Assembly: GCF_030064895.1 (NCBI RefSeq)
Contig: NZ_JASJEB010000011.1
Span: 1 to 64,000, forward strand
From: Crocosphaera sp.
GTDB lineage: Bacteria > Cyanobacteriota > Cyanobacteriia > Cyanobacteriales > Microcystaceae
Length of the DNA stretch: 64,000 bases
Direction of reading: 5' to 3'
The notes beneath the pieces were generated by a model. It had not been told where the DNA came from. It did no database searches and was given only the letters and a program-made list of their open reading frames with translations. The position numbers were made by a program, and so were the translations under genes. Of this stretch, positions 7,037 to 15,995 are shown one piece after another (position 1 is the stretch's first letter; every line of letters begins with the position of its first letter).

Positions 7037-8182
7037 ATGATGTCCAGCAGTAAATTCGATTATTTATTAATTGGTGTAAAGGAATATTTACATTCCAAGA
7101 AAAAATATCCCTATCCCGATCTGCTACATCAGGGAATGAATAATTTGTCTCTGGAAATAACAAAAACTGTTTCTTTTCCTAAGACAATGCGAGGTTTTTT
7201 GAAATTACTAGAAGAACCAGTAAAAGATTATCTTCCTACTAATTGGATTCCCTCAGAATTTGATCGAGATTTTGGTTTATTAGATATGGGTAGTTTTAGT
7301 GAAGAAGCCAATGATTATTTGATGGAAATACTATTAACAAAAGATGGGATTTTGCAATCTTTTAGTACGATATTTAAGCAGTTAGAAATTGATAATCAAA
7401 AATTTATTCGTATATTAAACAGATTACGAAAAGCTTACACAGAAGATGAGCCTGAAAAAGCACAAGAAGTATATGTAAAAGTTCGTCGGTTTGTGATTGA
7501 AAATCAATACGCTACTATTGAAGATATTCGTAAAACTTTTCGACGTATTGAATATGTTTCTATTGAAGAGATAGGAGAATTATACGAAGACTGCGAAGAA
7601 AATCGAGACTATTGGTATTGCGATCGCTGTGGTATTTTGACAGAGAAAAATGGGCAATTAAAAGGATTAAAACCTAGATTGTGTGGTAATCATCATCAAG
7701 ACCTAAACTATGTCCATAAAGTAACATCGAAAAACGGTTTAGTAAGAATAAAAGAAGGAATTCGCCAGCGAGTTTGCTTTCCTGGTATGCCGGAACTTAA
7801 TTTGTATTCTGCTTTAGAAAAACTCAAAACAGAACATTCAGAATATTTAAAAGATATTCGGTTGTATCCAGGTTTAGATCGCTACGATATTCAGTTGCGT
7901 TTCACTGACGAAACAGTATGGGCAATTGATTTCAAAGATGTTCGTAATCCTTATAAGTTGGCAAAGGATCTGAATGGTTTATATGGCGAAGGAAATTTGC
8001 GGTATGACCAAAGTTTTTATGTAATTAGCGATCGCTGTGTAGATATTTATCCTGAATATACCAAAATTGTCAAAGAAGAAGCCAAAAAATTACCTAAACA
8101 AACTCAGGTAGTTAGTGACCAATTTTTTCAAGAACAAGTCATGGAAAAAATTACTCAATTACAAAAAGGAGGTAACGTTTAA
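7037..8182 (+). CDS. pPIWI-RE-associated PD-(D/E)XK nuclease with zinc knuckle
   Basis: A 381-residue protein and first gene of the three-gene operon. The N-terminal ~180 residues are helical and probably form the 'Y' domain known from these islands. A zinc-binding group follows: C195-x2-C198 then C216 and H219/H220. The C-terminal third has DRYDIQLRF and WAIDFKD (D298, K300), fitting a restriction-endonuclease fold active site. Such nucleases are strictly linked to PIWI-RE and DinG-like helicase genes and are predicted to cut invading DNA. The start could be either of two adjacent ATGs, and no strong ribosome site precedes it. Confidence 0.8.
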   Translation: MMSSSKFDYLLIGVKEYLHSKKKYPYPDLLHQGMNNLSLEITKTVSFPKTMRGFLKLLEEPVKDYLPTNWIPSEFDRDFGLLDMGSFSEEANDYLMEILLTKDGILQSFSTIFKQLEIDNQKFIRILNRLRKAYTEDEPEKAQEVYVKVRRFVIENQYATIEDIRKTFRRIEYVSIEEIGELYEDCEENRDYWYCDRCGILTEKNGQLKGLKPRLCGNHHQDLNYVHKVTSKNGLVRIKEGIRQRVCFPGMPELNLYSALEKLKTEHSEYLKDIRLYPGLDRYDIQLRFTDETVWAIDFKDVRNPYKLAKDLNGLYGEGNLRYDQSFYVISDRCVDIYPEYTKIVKEEAKKLPKQTQVVSDQFFQEQVMEKITQLQKGGNV

Positions 8183-11100
8183 ATGACTGTTAAAACTAGA
8201 GATTCTAATACTCTGTTTGAACCTCCTGCTAGTTTTAGGAATCGAATTCAAGACTTAAAAGATCAAATTCCTGAATTAAAAGATAAGCCAGCAGAAAGAA
8301 GATTGCTTTTGCAAGTCGAATTAGGCTTTGCTTTGATGGAATATTTAGAACTCGATGACGAACCTGTTACGGTAGTTTGGGCAATTCTTAGTGGAATGTT
8401 TATTAAACATCCCAGGTTAGAAAATTTGAGTCAAGAAAAGAGAAGAGCGATCGCTAATTGTAGACAAATTGTACCTTTTTCTTCTCGTTTCAATTGGTTA
8501 AATGCCCTACGAGATTATATTCTTCATGTTCCCAAAAGTTGGCGCAACTATGACTTTGATATTCAAGATTTAGACAATCAAATTATCGATGCTTCAAGGA
8601 ATATACAACAGAGAACAAATAGAAATATTTGTGAAAATTGTTTGAGTGCAGAATTAAAGTATAGAACAAGAGAATATAAATATGTATCAGAAAACGAACA
8701 ATATATGTTTTTTCCATACAGTCAAAATGAAAAGATCCCATTAAAAATTAAATTTGAAGAAGATGATATTACTGGGTCAAATAATTCATCTTGGTTTGAT
8801 GGAGTACAACCTAGAACTCCTGTTACTATCAATTTAGAAAATTTAAGAGATGAAGCAATTTTATTAGATGAAAGAGAAGAAGTTTTAGTACAACAATATG
8901 ATAATGACGAATCTAAAATAAGTAGAGGAAATTGGGTAAAACGTTTTAAGCGACTTAACTATCACAAAGTTTTACAAGATAACGTTATTGAACAACAACC
9001 AGCCCAAACTTTGACCGTAGAAGACTTGACTCATGTTGCAGGGATGGTTGCATCGGGAAAGTCTACTTTATCTTTATTGTTAGCTAGTCATGTAATTAGA
9101 AATTTGAGCGATCGCCGTATAACGATAGTTGTAGGAGATACTCAGTCAGCGATTAAAATAGCCAATCAAATTAATTGGTGGTTTAACGATGATCCAGAAA
9201 ATGACGAACCTGTAGCCGTTCCAGTTTTGGGTAGAAGTCAGCGACACAAACACTTGCAAGGATTTACTGATTCTGATGATTATCGATCGCATCTAACAAG
9301 AGAACAACCTCATTGGGGGGAACGTTGGTTAAGTACCGTGTGTCCTTTACAAGCTAAGATATCAAATAGCGATCGCCAAAATATTTTAAAAGGAAAACCC
9401 CTCAAACCAGGAACAGAACCCTGTCAGGGATTGAAAAGCATTGACGAGGATGATAAAAATATTTATTCATGTCCTTTCTTCTATAGTTGTCCATCACAAC
9501 AAACTTATAGAGATATGCCTCAAGCGCGAGTTTGGATTACTACTCCTGGAGGAATGGCCTATGGAGGAATGCCAACTCATTGCGAAGTACGGCCAATTAA
9601 AATGGGCGAATTGGTTTATGAACAATCGGATATTGTAGTATTTGACGAAGCAGATACTATTATTGAATGGTTTGATAAAGTTTATGCAGAACAAGTTACC
9701 CTAACAGATGGCAGTAGAAACGGTGTTTTTGATCATATTGGAGTTAAAACTGAACAATCAACACGAGGTCAAGCTTTGCGATCGCCTTTAACATCTAGAT
9801 GGAGTAAAGTGCAAAGAGATGCTCAAACAGCTATCAATATGACGCTTACGTTACTGGGTGAAGATTTAGGACAGAAGATTTTACAAGACTGGGTACAACA
9901 AGGTTATTTTACTCCTCACGTTCTTTTTTATAAGTTAGCGCGTCGTTTGGCAGGTTTGGAAGAGTACAACACCTATGAAAAATCAGAACACCAGTTAACA
10001 GAGGATGAAGGCAGAATCAGGCCAATGATGGAAATTGTAGATGATTTTCTTAAAGAAGATCCTTTACTAAGGCGCAGTAGTGATAATCTCGCCACTAGAA
10101 GACTATTAGAAATCGTGAAAGACATTAATAATAAAGGGGAAAGTCCTACTGATGAAGAGATCAAACAAGATTGTCGTAACTGGATAACAACTTTTTTTCC
10201 TAACACGCAAAGCAACTTAGATCGCCTGAAAAGTGAGTTAAAGAGTCTTAGAAACCAACCAAACTCAGAACAACTATATCCCTATCTCACGAAGGAAGAA
10301 GAGATCGATACCATTGAACACCTTGCTTATCGCTTGCAGTTTACCCTTACTATTACCCTGTTAGATCGCCATACTAAAATTGTTTTCTATGAATGGCAAA
10401 ATAGACCAAACAATATTCGTGAACCGTCACCCCATCGCAGGATGCCGAGAGGAATGCTTAATATATTGCCCTTACCAGTGACAGGAAGACAATTCGGCAC
10501 ATATTATTCTAGTAAAGGGAGTGATACTCTTAGTTTGTTTGCTTATTCTAATATTGGGCGAGATTATGTACTCAATTTTCATCGCTTACTAACGGATTAT
10601 GATGGTTTAAAAGGTCCCAATGTTCTCGCACTGTCAGGAACGTCTTATTTACCAGATTCTACTACTTTTCATGTTGGTGATCCTCAAGGTGTATTAATGC
10701 CGGAAGAAAAAGCACAACAAGCGATCTCTCAAAGCAAATTTGAATTTTTACCCCAGTTTAACGATAAAAACAAGCCAATTCGTGTTTCTGGGAACTTGAG
10801 TAATAAAGTAAAAGCTTCTGCCAAACTAAAACAGGTTGCTAAATCTTTAGTTGTTCAAAGCGGTAGCTATCAAATTATCACGGAATTACAAACCTTAAAA
10901 CAATTAGGTGAAGATGAACCGGAACTTTGGGCAGATCGCGATCGCATTTTGATTTTAGTTAATTCTTATGAACAGTCTAAATGGGTAGCCGATGAGTTAC
11001 GAACTTACTCACCCTATCCCCACGATGAGATAAAGAACCTGGAAAGGGATAATCTCGAACCAGACAAAAAGGGTAAAACTAACCCAGGAGAACTGAAAAG

Positions 11101-11764
11101 AGCAGATATCGAATCTTTTGCTAATACTGGAGGTAAGATACTGGTTGCCCCCACAAATTCCATCGGACGGGGTTTCAATATCCTCAACAATAAAGGTAAA
11201 GCAGCTTTTGGTGCCGTTTATTTCTTCACTCGTCCCTATCCTCATCCCAACGATACAGCAGCGATCGCACAGGAGTTAAATCGACGCGCTTACCAATGGT
11301 TAGAAAAAGAAGATTTTATTGCCTGGGAACAAGGAGACGGAATTGCCCAAAGTGCCGAAATATTGAGGAAAACGGCCAATAGTTACTGGCGATCTGTAGA
11401 ACACCGTTCTTATTATCGAACTTTACGAGATAACCCAGATTTATGTGCTTTTCCTCGTTATGATTTAGCAGCGACAACATTAGGTCGAATTATTCAGGCT
11501 GTAGGGCGTTTAATTCGCGGTGGTGTACCCTTTAACGGCTATTTTGTTGATTCTGCTTGGGCAGATAATAGTGCGAAAAAACTAGCTGCTAAAAGAACAG
11601 GTGAGGATGTCAGTCAAATTAATGATGACAGCGAAGAAAGTAGCTTGCTGGTAGCAACAATATTAAGAGTTTGTGACTATGCTTGGGAAGATGATTCTGT
11701 TGGGAATGCTTTATATATACCCCTTGCTGATGCTTTAGAAAATATTGAAAATGTTTTCTTTTAA
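8183..11764 (+). CDS. DinG/XPD-like superfamily 2 helicase of the pPIWI-RE system
   Basis: 1193 residues. Walker A is AGMVASGKST (Lys ~293) and the DEAD box is at ~488 (VVFDEADTI). Motif V-like NSIGRGFNIL and motif VI QAVGRLIRGG (~1105) complete the motor. Between motifs I and II, Cys 387, 414, 430 and 436 are spaced as in the 4Fe-4S cluster of XPD/DinG helicases. The ~280-residue N-terminus, with a CENCL pair, fits the 'Z' domain of pPIWI-RE islands. It starts directly after the nuclease stop codon, behind a strong GGAGGT site, so the two are translationally linked. The gene has six HIP1 octamers. Confidence 0.85.
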   Translation: MTVKTRDSNTLFEPPASFRNRIQDLKDQIPELKDKPAERRLLLQVELGFALMEYLELDDEPVTVVWAILSGMFIKHPRLENLSQEKRRAIANCRQIVPFSSRFNWLNALRDYILHVPKSWRNYDFDIQDLDNQIIDASRNIQQRTNRNICENCLSAELKYRTREYKYVSENEQYMFFPYSQNEKIPLKIKFEEDDITGSNNSSWFDGVQPRTPVTINLENLRDEAILLDEREEVLVQQYDNDESKISRGNWVKRFKRLNYHKVLQDNVIEQQPAQTLTVEDLTHVAGMVASGKSTLSLLLASHVIRNLSDRRITIVVGDTQSAIKIANQINWWFNDDPENDEPVAVPVLGRSQRHKHLQGFTDSDDYRSHLTREQPHWGERWLSTVCPLQAKISNSDRQNILKGKPLKPGTEPCQGLKSIDEDDKNIYSCPFFYSCPSQQTYRDMPQARVWITTPGGMAYGGMPTHCEVRPIKMGELVYEQSDIVVFDEADTIIEWFDKVYAEQVTLTDGSRNGVFDHIGVKTEQSTRGQALRSPLTSRWSKVQRDAQTAINMTLTLLGEDLGQKILQDWVQQGYFTPHVLFYKLARRLAGLEEYNTYEKSEHQLTEDEGRIRPMMEIVDDFLKEDPLLRRSSDNLATRRLLEIVKDINNKGESPTDEEIKQDCRNWITTFFPNTQSNLDRLKSELKSLRNQPNSEQLYPYLTKEEEIDTIEHLAYRLQFTLTITLLDRHTKIVFYEWQNRPNNIREPSPHRRMPRGMLNILPLPVTGRQFGTYYSSKGSDTLSLFAYSNIGRDYVLNFHRLLTDYDGLKGPNVLALSGTSYLPDSTTFHVGDPQGVLMPEEKAQQAISQSKFEFLPQFNDKNKPIRVSGNLSNKVKASAKLKQVAKSLVVQSGSYQIITELQTLKQLGEDEPELWADRDRILILVNSYEQSKWVADELRTYSPYPHDEIKNLERDNLEPDKKGKTNPGELKRADIESFANTGGKILVAPTNSIGRGFNILNNKGKAAFGAVYFFTRPYPHPNDTAAIAQELNRRAYQWLEKEDFIAWEQGDGIAQSAEILRKTANSYWRSVEHRSYYRTLRDNPDLCAFPRYDLAATTLGRIIQAVGRLIRGGVPFNGYFVDSAWADNSAKKLAAKRTGEDVSQINDDSEESSLLVATILRVCDYAWEDDSVGNALYIPLADALENIENVFF

Positions 11765-11776
11765 AAATATTCCTAA

Positions 11777-11793
11777 GGTGGGCAATGCCCACC
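11777..11793. repeat. Palindrome GGTGGGCA-A-TGCCCACC within the operon
   Basis: A perfect 8-bp inverted repeat in the 81-bp gap between the helicase and PIWI genes, followed by CCTAC. The same motif stands at 15970-15984, and GTAGGGTGGGC half sites occur at 31814 and 57608. It looks like a mobile cyanobacterial repeat; the hairpin could also modulate read-through. Confidence 0.75.
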
Positions 11794-11845
11794 CTACCAT
11801 TCAACAAACACCACCCTACAGTTCAATTTTATTTAGAGAAATATT

Positions 11846-14818
11846 ATGGCCAAAAAAAACAATTCTAATGTCGCTTTACCTGCCCGTATGAACTTAGCAG
11901 AAAACGCATTTACGGATTTAAAAATTGCTGTATTAATGTTTCCGTTTTCCAAGGAAGTTCAGGATTTTTGTAACGATATTCAGAAAGTATTACGTAATAA
12001 TAAAAAAGTTTATGCACCGTATCGTCAATTAAATAATGGTTTACTTACTTGTAGTTCAACTCTAACTTATGGTTTTGAATATTTAGAAACCATTAATTCT
12101 GTTCCTAAATATCGGGCGTTAGCAGTTGGTAAAGCGGAAGAAATTTCAAATAAACTTCCAAAAGAAGAAAAAATACAGGATCTCATTTACACTTGGGCTA
12201 TAACCTGGACACAGCAATATACAAATAATACAAAAGGTAATAAAGACGAGATTAAAACAGCGTGTGATCGCTTTTTAGATGCTATAGATAATATTCCTGA
12301 AGATTGGCAATGGGAATATATCGAACCAGAAAAATTAATTGAAGATATTAATTCAAATAACGGTTTAGGATATCAAGCTATTCCTAGTTTACTCGCCACT
12401 TTATTACACGAACAGATAATTACGATAAAGTTAAAAGATAGAGAACAAAAAATTACCTGGCGAAAAGTACAAGGTGGTGGTTCGAGTAAAACAGGATTAC
12501 ATTTAGTTAGTCAATCTTTCAAAGCAAACTATATAGACGACAGCGAAAAAGAAAAAGAAGGTTATTTTGCTTATCGTCTAGATTTTCATGTACAAACTCA
12601 AGCAGGGAGATTTAATAATACAGATCATTTAAAACCTTGGATATTTTTACACCTAAGTTGTCAAAGATATGCTCACGAACCTTTAGTAAATGCTAATCAT
12701 GGACGAGATATTTCTATTTTAATGGCTGTAAAAAATGCACGTATAGATAACTATCCTGTTGATTCAACTTTAGTTAAATTAACTGTTCAAAATAATGACA
12801 AGAAACTGTGGCAAAAACAACTACCAGATTTATTGGCAGAATTTAAAGCGCGTCCCCTAATCGAACCACAGGATATATTAAATAATCCTGCTGAATATGG
12901 CAATTTAGATAATGTAGAAAATTGGAATAAAGACGAATATTATATAATTCATACTGAAGGATATAAATACAAAGAAAAAGAACAAAAAGGTAGGGGACAC
13001 GGACATAATATTGATACAGGTTTTAGTTTAAAAGAACGGGCAGATATTACCAGTAAAGTTTTGGAAATTTTAGACGGTGTATTAATTCCAGATAAACCAA
13101 TGGAATGTGATGATATTAAAGCACCAACTGGTCAAAAAATGCCTTTAGCAATGCGTGATTATGATTTTATAAGTAAGGATTTATATTTTTCACCTGACAA
13201 GCGCAAAAAATTAGGGGTAGAAGAAGTTGTCAAACAGAAACAAGAGGATTTAGAAAAGAGAAAAACTATTATCAATAATAGTTTTCTTCGTTCATTAAAC
13301 AATAAACCAATATATCTATTTATAATTTATCAAGAAGAACATAATAAAATATTAGTTCGTCAACAGTTACGAGAATCATTATTATTAGAAGAAACGGATG
13401 AATTTCCAGAATACTTAATTATAGAAGATGTTTTAATAGACGATGAAACTCTTTTAGAGAGAATACCTGTAAATGGATTACCTTCTGTTAATAAAGATTT
13501 TGATGAAGAAATTAAAAAAGGACATAATAAAAAACGGAAATTATGGCAAAAATTTCTTCAAAAAAATATCTTATCGTTAGTAAATTATAAAAATAATGCT
13601 AATATTTTTGCTATCATAGAAATTGGAAAAACTCAAGTTAAAGGAATACATCCCAAACAAAATATTCGTGGTTCAGTTAGAGAAGCTTGTGTATTAGAAA
13701 ATATCAATTCTCAAATGTTACAAACAATTAAACCGACTAAGAAAGATAATACAGTTTATAGTCCAGAAAATAGAGGCAAAACATTAAACGCAGTTTTAGA
13801 TATAACCTTACGCCAAACAGGTACTTTATATGGTTTACCTTCAGAAATTTATCAAGCAGCAAAAATACCAGAAAATATTGTTTCAAAATTAGATATAATT
13901 GCTTTTTGTCGAATAAAGAGAAATAATTATATTGATAAGACTCCTTTTCAATATGCGATCGCAGTACGTCTCAGCGCAGCAGGAACAGTAGATGTTGTAC
14001 TTCCTAACCATAAAAAATGGATTCCTTATTCTAAAGCAGGAATAGAAATAGGGGAATTATTTTATAAAGCTAGAAAAAAAGATTATAAGAGTATAGAAAA
14101 ATTACAAATGAAAGGTGGAGATTTAGTAAAATTTGTCGCTGATACTTTAGTTAACTATTTAGAAAATCCTACTATTACTTTAATTGAAGCAGATGTTTGG
14201 CGTAACGAACGTAGTAAATACAACAGCAATAATCAAGCTTGGTTTCAATTAAAAAATGAATATTTATTAGAACAGCGAGATATTTTGAATTTTAGCGATG
14301 TTTCTGGTCATAATCTTAAATATAAAAGAGATGATGAAAGATTAAATAATTTATTGGGTGTTATTCGTCTTCGTAGTGGTAACGAAACACCTCAATATGT
14401 TACTAATAGACAGGGATGGGATGAAGATTCTGAAACTAAAGACTTCACTCAATTAAGTGGTTTTATAGACAAAACTATTCCAGAATTATTACATTATTTT
14501 TCCATCGGTAGAATACCAGAAACTCAAAAGAAAAAACAAAATACACCCACTGCGAGAAATATGAGTAAAATAGAAAATGAAGGTGTTACTTATGCAGCTA
14601 ATATTGCTTACAAACATCAGAAAATGCTCGAGATGCTACCCTTTTTTATTCGCCATGATTTACAAATAGAAGAAAACATTACATCACTTTGTCGAGTCGT
14701 TCACTATTTAAGAACTTCCCCCGCATTTACCAAAGGTAATATCAGTCATCCGTATCCCATGCACATAGGAAACAAATTAATCGAAGATATGTTATGTATT
14801 CTGGGTTTTGATGATTAA
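11846..14818 (+). CDS. pPIWI-RE protein (PIWI/RNase H-fold with conserved R and E)
   Basis: 990 residues. The N-terminal ~450 residues fit the 'X' region (DUF3962) of the family. The C-terminal third, from about residue 585 (IFAIIEIGKTQVKG) through TLIEADVWRNERS (~777) and VIRLRSGNETPQY (~839) to the end, fits the PIWI-like RNase H module (DUF3893). The end LCRVVHYLRTSPAF with PYPMHIGNKL is typical of PIWI domains. The family is predicted to bind nucleic-acid guides or R-loops and act with the helicase and nuclease against plasmids and phages; biochemistry is scarce. It is the third gene of the operon. Only one HIP1 site occurs in 3 kb, unlike the helicase gene. Confidence 0.83.
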   Translation: MAKKNNSNVALPARMNLAENAFTDLKIAVLMFPFSKEVQDFCNDIQKVLRNNKKVYAPYRQLNNGLLTCSSTLTYGFEYLETINSVPKYRALAVGKAEEISNKLPKEEKIQDLIYTWAITWTQQYTNNTKGNKDEIKTACDRFLDAIDNIPEDWQWEYIEPEKLIEDINSNNGLGYQAIPSLLATLLHEQIITIKLKDREQKITWRKVQGGGSSKTGLHLVSQSFKANYIDDSEKEKEGYFAYRLDFHVQTQAGRFNNTDHLKPWIFLHLSCQRYAHEPLVNANHGRDISILMAVKNARIDNYPVDSTLVKLTVQNNDKKLWQKQLPDLLAEFKARPLIEPQDILNNPAEYGNLDNVENWNKDEYYIIHTEGYKYKEKEQKGRGHGHNIDTGFSLKERADITSKVLEILDGVLIPDKPMECDDIKAPTGQKMPLAMRDYDFISKDLYFSPDKRKKLGVEEVVKQKQEDLEKRKTIINNSFLRSLNNKPIYLFIIYQEEHNKILVRQQLRESLLLEETDEFPEYLIIEDVLIDDETLLERIPVNGLPSVNKDFDEEIKKGHNKKRKLWQKFLQKNILSLVNYKNNANIFAIIEIGKTQVKGIHPKQNIRGSVREACVLENINSQMLQTIKPTKKDNTVYSPENRGKTLNAVLDITLRQTGTLYGLPSEIYQAAKIPENIVSKLDIIAFCRIKRNNYIDKTPFQYAIAVRLSAAGTVDVVLPNHKKWIPYSKAGIEIGELFYKARKKDYKSIEKLQMKGGDLVKFVADTLVNYLENPTITLIEADVWRNERSKYNSNNQAWFQLKNEYLLEQRDILNFSDVSGHNLKYKRDDERLNNLLGVIRLRSGNETPQYVTNRQGWDEDSETKDFTQLSGFIDKTIPELLHYFSIGRIPETQKKKQNTPTARNMSKIENEGVTYAANIAYKHQKMLEMLPFFIRHDLQIEENITSLCRVVHYLRTSPAFTKGNISHPYPMHIGNKLIEDMLCILGFDD

Positions 14819-14908
14819 TTGAAATTAGAGATCAACCCTAAAAAATATGCTCTAATCACCCTCAATTATAGATTATTATAAAAAATATAGCTTAATCACT
14901 GACTGCCA

Positions 14909-15187
14909 ATGTCTCAAGAATACCATTGTCGCATATATGTCACCCTCAGACCGTCGGTTTTAGATCCGGCTGGTGTTGCAGTACAATCAGGACTACATCA
15001 GCTAGGATACGAAGGTGTGGAAAAAGTAAGAATAGGGAAGTACATTGAGCTTACCATGACCGCAGAAGATCAAACCCAGGCCGAAACCCAAGCCGATGAA
15101 ATGTGCGATCGCCTTCTGGCCAACCCTGTGATCGAAAATTATTGTTATGAAATCACTGCATTAGAAACCAGTGGGAGTCATTCATGA
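14909..15187 (+). CDS. purS: Phosphoribosylformylglycinamidine synthase subunit PurS
   Basis: A 92-residue protein (YHCRIYVTLRPSVLDPAG, later CDRLLANPVIENY) of standard PurS length. PurS bridges PurQ and PurL in the three-subunit FGAM synthase of purine biosynthesis. Its stop codon overlaps the purQ start as ATGA, so the two are translated together. Part of its leader and interior is duplicated in the scar at 5106-5152. The upstream 90 bp contains no riboswitch-like structure that I can recognise. Confidence 0.93.
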   Translation: MSQEYHCRIYVTLRPSVLDPAGVAVQSGLHQLGYEGVEKVRIGKYIELTMTAEDQTQAETQADEMCDRLLANPVIENYCYEITALETSGSHS

Positions 15188-15867
15188 AGTTTGGAGTTAT
15201 TGTTTTTCCTGGATCAAACTGCGATCGCGATCTAGCAACCGTTACAGAAGGATTACTGGATCAACCCACGCGCATGATCTGGCATCAAGACACGGATATC
15301 AGCGATATTGATGTTATGGTCATCCCTGGAGGGTTTAGTTACGGTGACTATCTCCGTTGTGGTGCGATCGCTCGTTTTTCCCCTGTGATGCGATCGCTTA
15401 TCGAACACGCTAACCAAGGTAAATTAGTATTAGGTATATGTAACGGGTTTCAAGTATTGACGGAAGTGGGTTTATTACCAGGGGCCCTTATACGCAACCG
15501 AGATTTACATTTTATCTGCGATCGCATTCCTGTTAGGGTAGAAAATAATCAATTACCTTGGACAAAAAAATATACCCCTCAACAAGTCATTACACTCCCG
15601 GTTGCCCACGGAGAAGGACGTTATTATGGGGATGAAGAGACAATCAAAGGGTTAGAAGATAACCAACAAATTATTTTTCGCTACTGCAACCTATCGGGAG
15701 AAATAAGCGAGGATACCAACCCCAATGGTTCCCTTTCTAATATCGCAGGAATCAGCAATAAACAGGGCAATGTCTTGGGAATGATGCCTCACCCAGAAAG
15801 GGCTTCTGATCCCCTTACAAGGGCGACAGAAGGGCGGATCTTATTTGAAGGATTACTTGCGAGTTGA
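15184..15867 (+). CDS. purQ: Phosphoribosylformylglycinamidine synthase glutaminase PurQ
   Basis: 227 residues of class I glutamine amidotransferase. The nucleophile Cys is in LGICNGFQVL, and the His/Glu pair in MPHPERA. The N-terminus KFGVIVFPGSNCDRD is canonical. It produces ammonia for PurL. The gene begins with an ATGA overlap with purS. Residues from NCDRD to SPVMRSL are repeated, about 4% diverged, in the scar near 5153-5322. GGAGTTC heptamers and a GTGGGC palindrome follow the stop codon. Confidence 0.95.
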   Translation: MKFGVIVFPGSNCDRDLATVTEGLLDQPTRMIWHQDTDISDIDVMVIPGGFSYGDYLRCGAIARFSPVMRSLIEHANQGKLVLGICNGFQVLTEVGLLPGALIRNRDLHFICDRIPVRVENNQLPWTKKYTPQQVITLPVAHGEGRYYGDEETIKGLEDNQQIIFRYCNLSGEISEDTNPNGSLSNIAGISNKQGNVLGMMPHPERASDPLTRATEGRILFEGLLAS

Positions 15868-15900
15868 GTTCGGAGTTAGGAGTTCGGAGTTCGGAGTTCG
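15863..15900. repeat. GGAGTTC heptamer tandem repeat
   Basis: Four to five GGAGTTC-type units, one with GGAGTTA, start within the purQ stop region. The same heptamers form the centre of the fold-back elements at 31837 and 32722. Confidence 0.8.
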
Positions 15901-15969
15901 ACTTTTTTCCATGAGATAAATTTCCTTATATCGAACTCAGGTTTGTAAGTTGATCAAGTAGTAAGTAGT

Positions 15970-15984
15970 GTGGGCAATGCCCAC
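15970..15984. repeat. Palindrome GTGGGCA-A-TGCCCAC
   Basis: A second copy of the palindrome at 11777-11793, again followed by CCTAC, placed between the converging purQ and ndhB genes, where it could act as a bidirectional hairpin. Confidence 0.7.
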
Positions 15985-15995
15985 CCTACTGAAAA

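Noticed and set aside
6868-7053. A 61-codon plus-strand frame ahead of the nuclease gene
   Set aside because: It crosses the divergent control region, overlaps both neighbours and resembles no protein.
7037-14818. A DISARM, BREX or short-Argonaute system
   Set aside because: No methyltransferase, PglX-like, TIR or SIR2 genes are present, and the three proteins fit the pPIWI-RE trio better.
14819-14908. A purine riboswitch upstream of purS
   Set aside because: The 90-bp leader is AT-rich with no three-way junction or conserved core.
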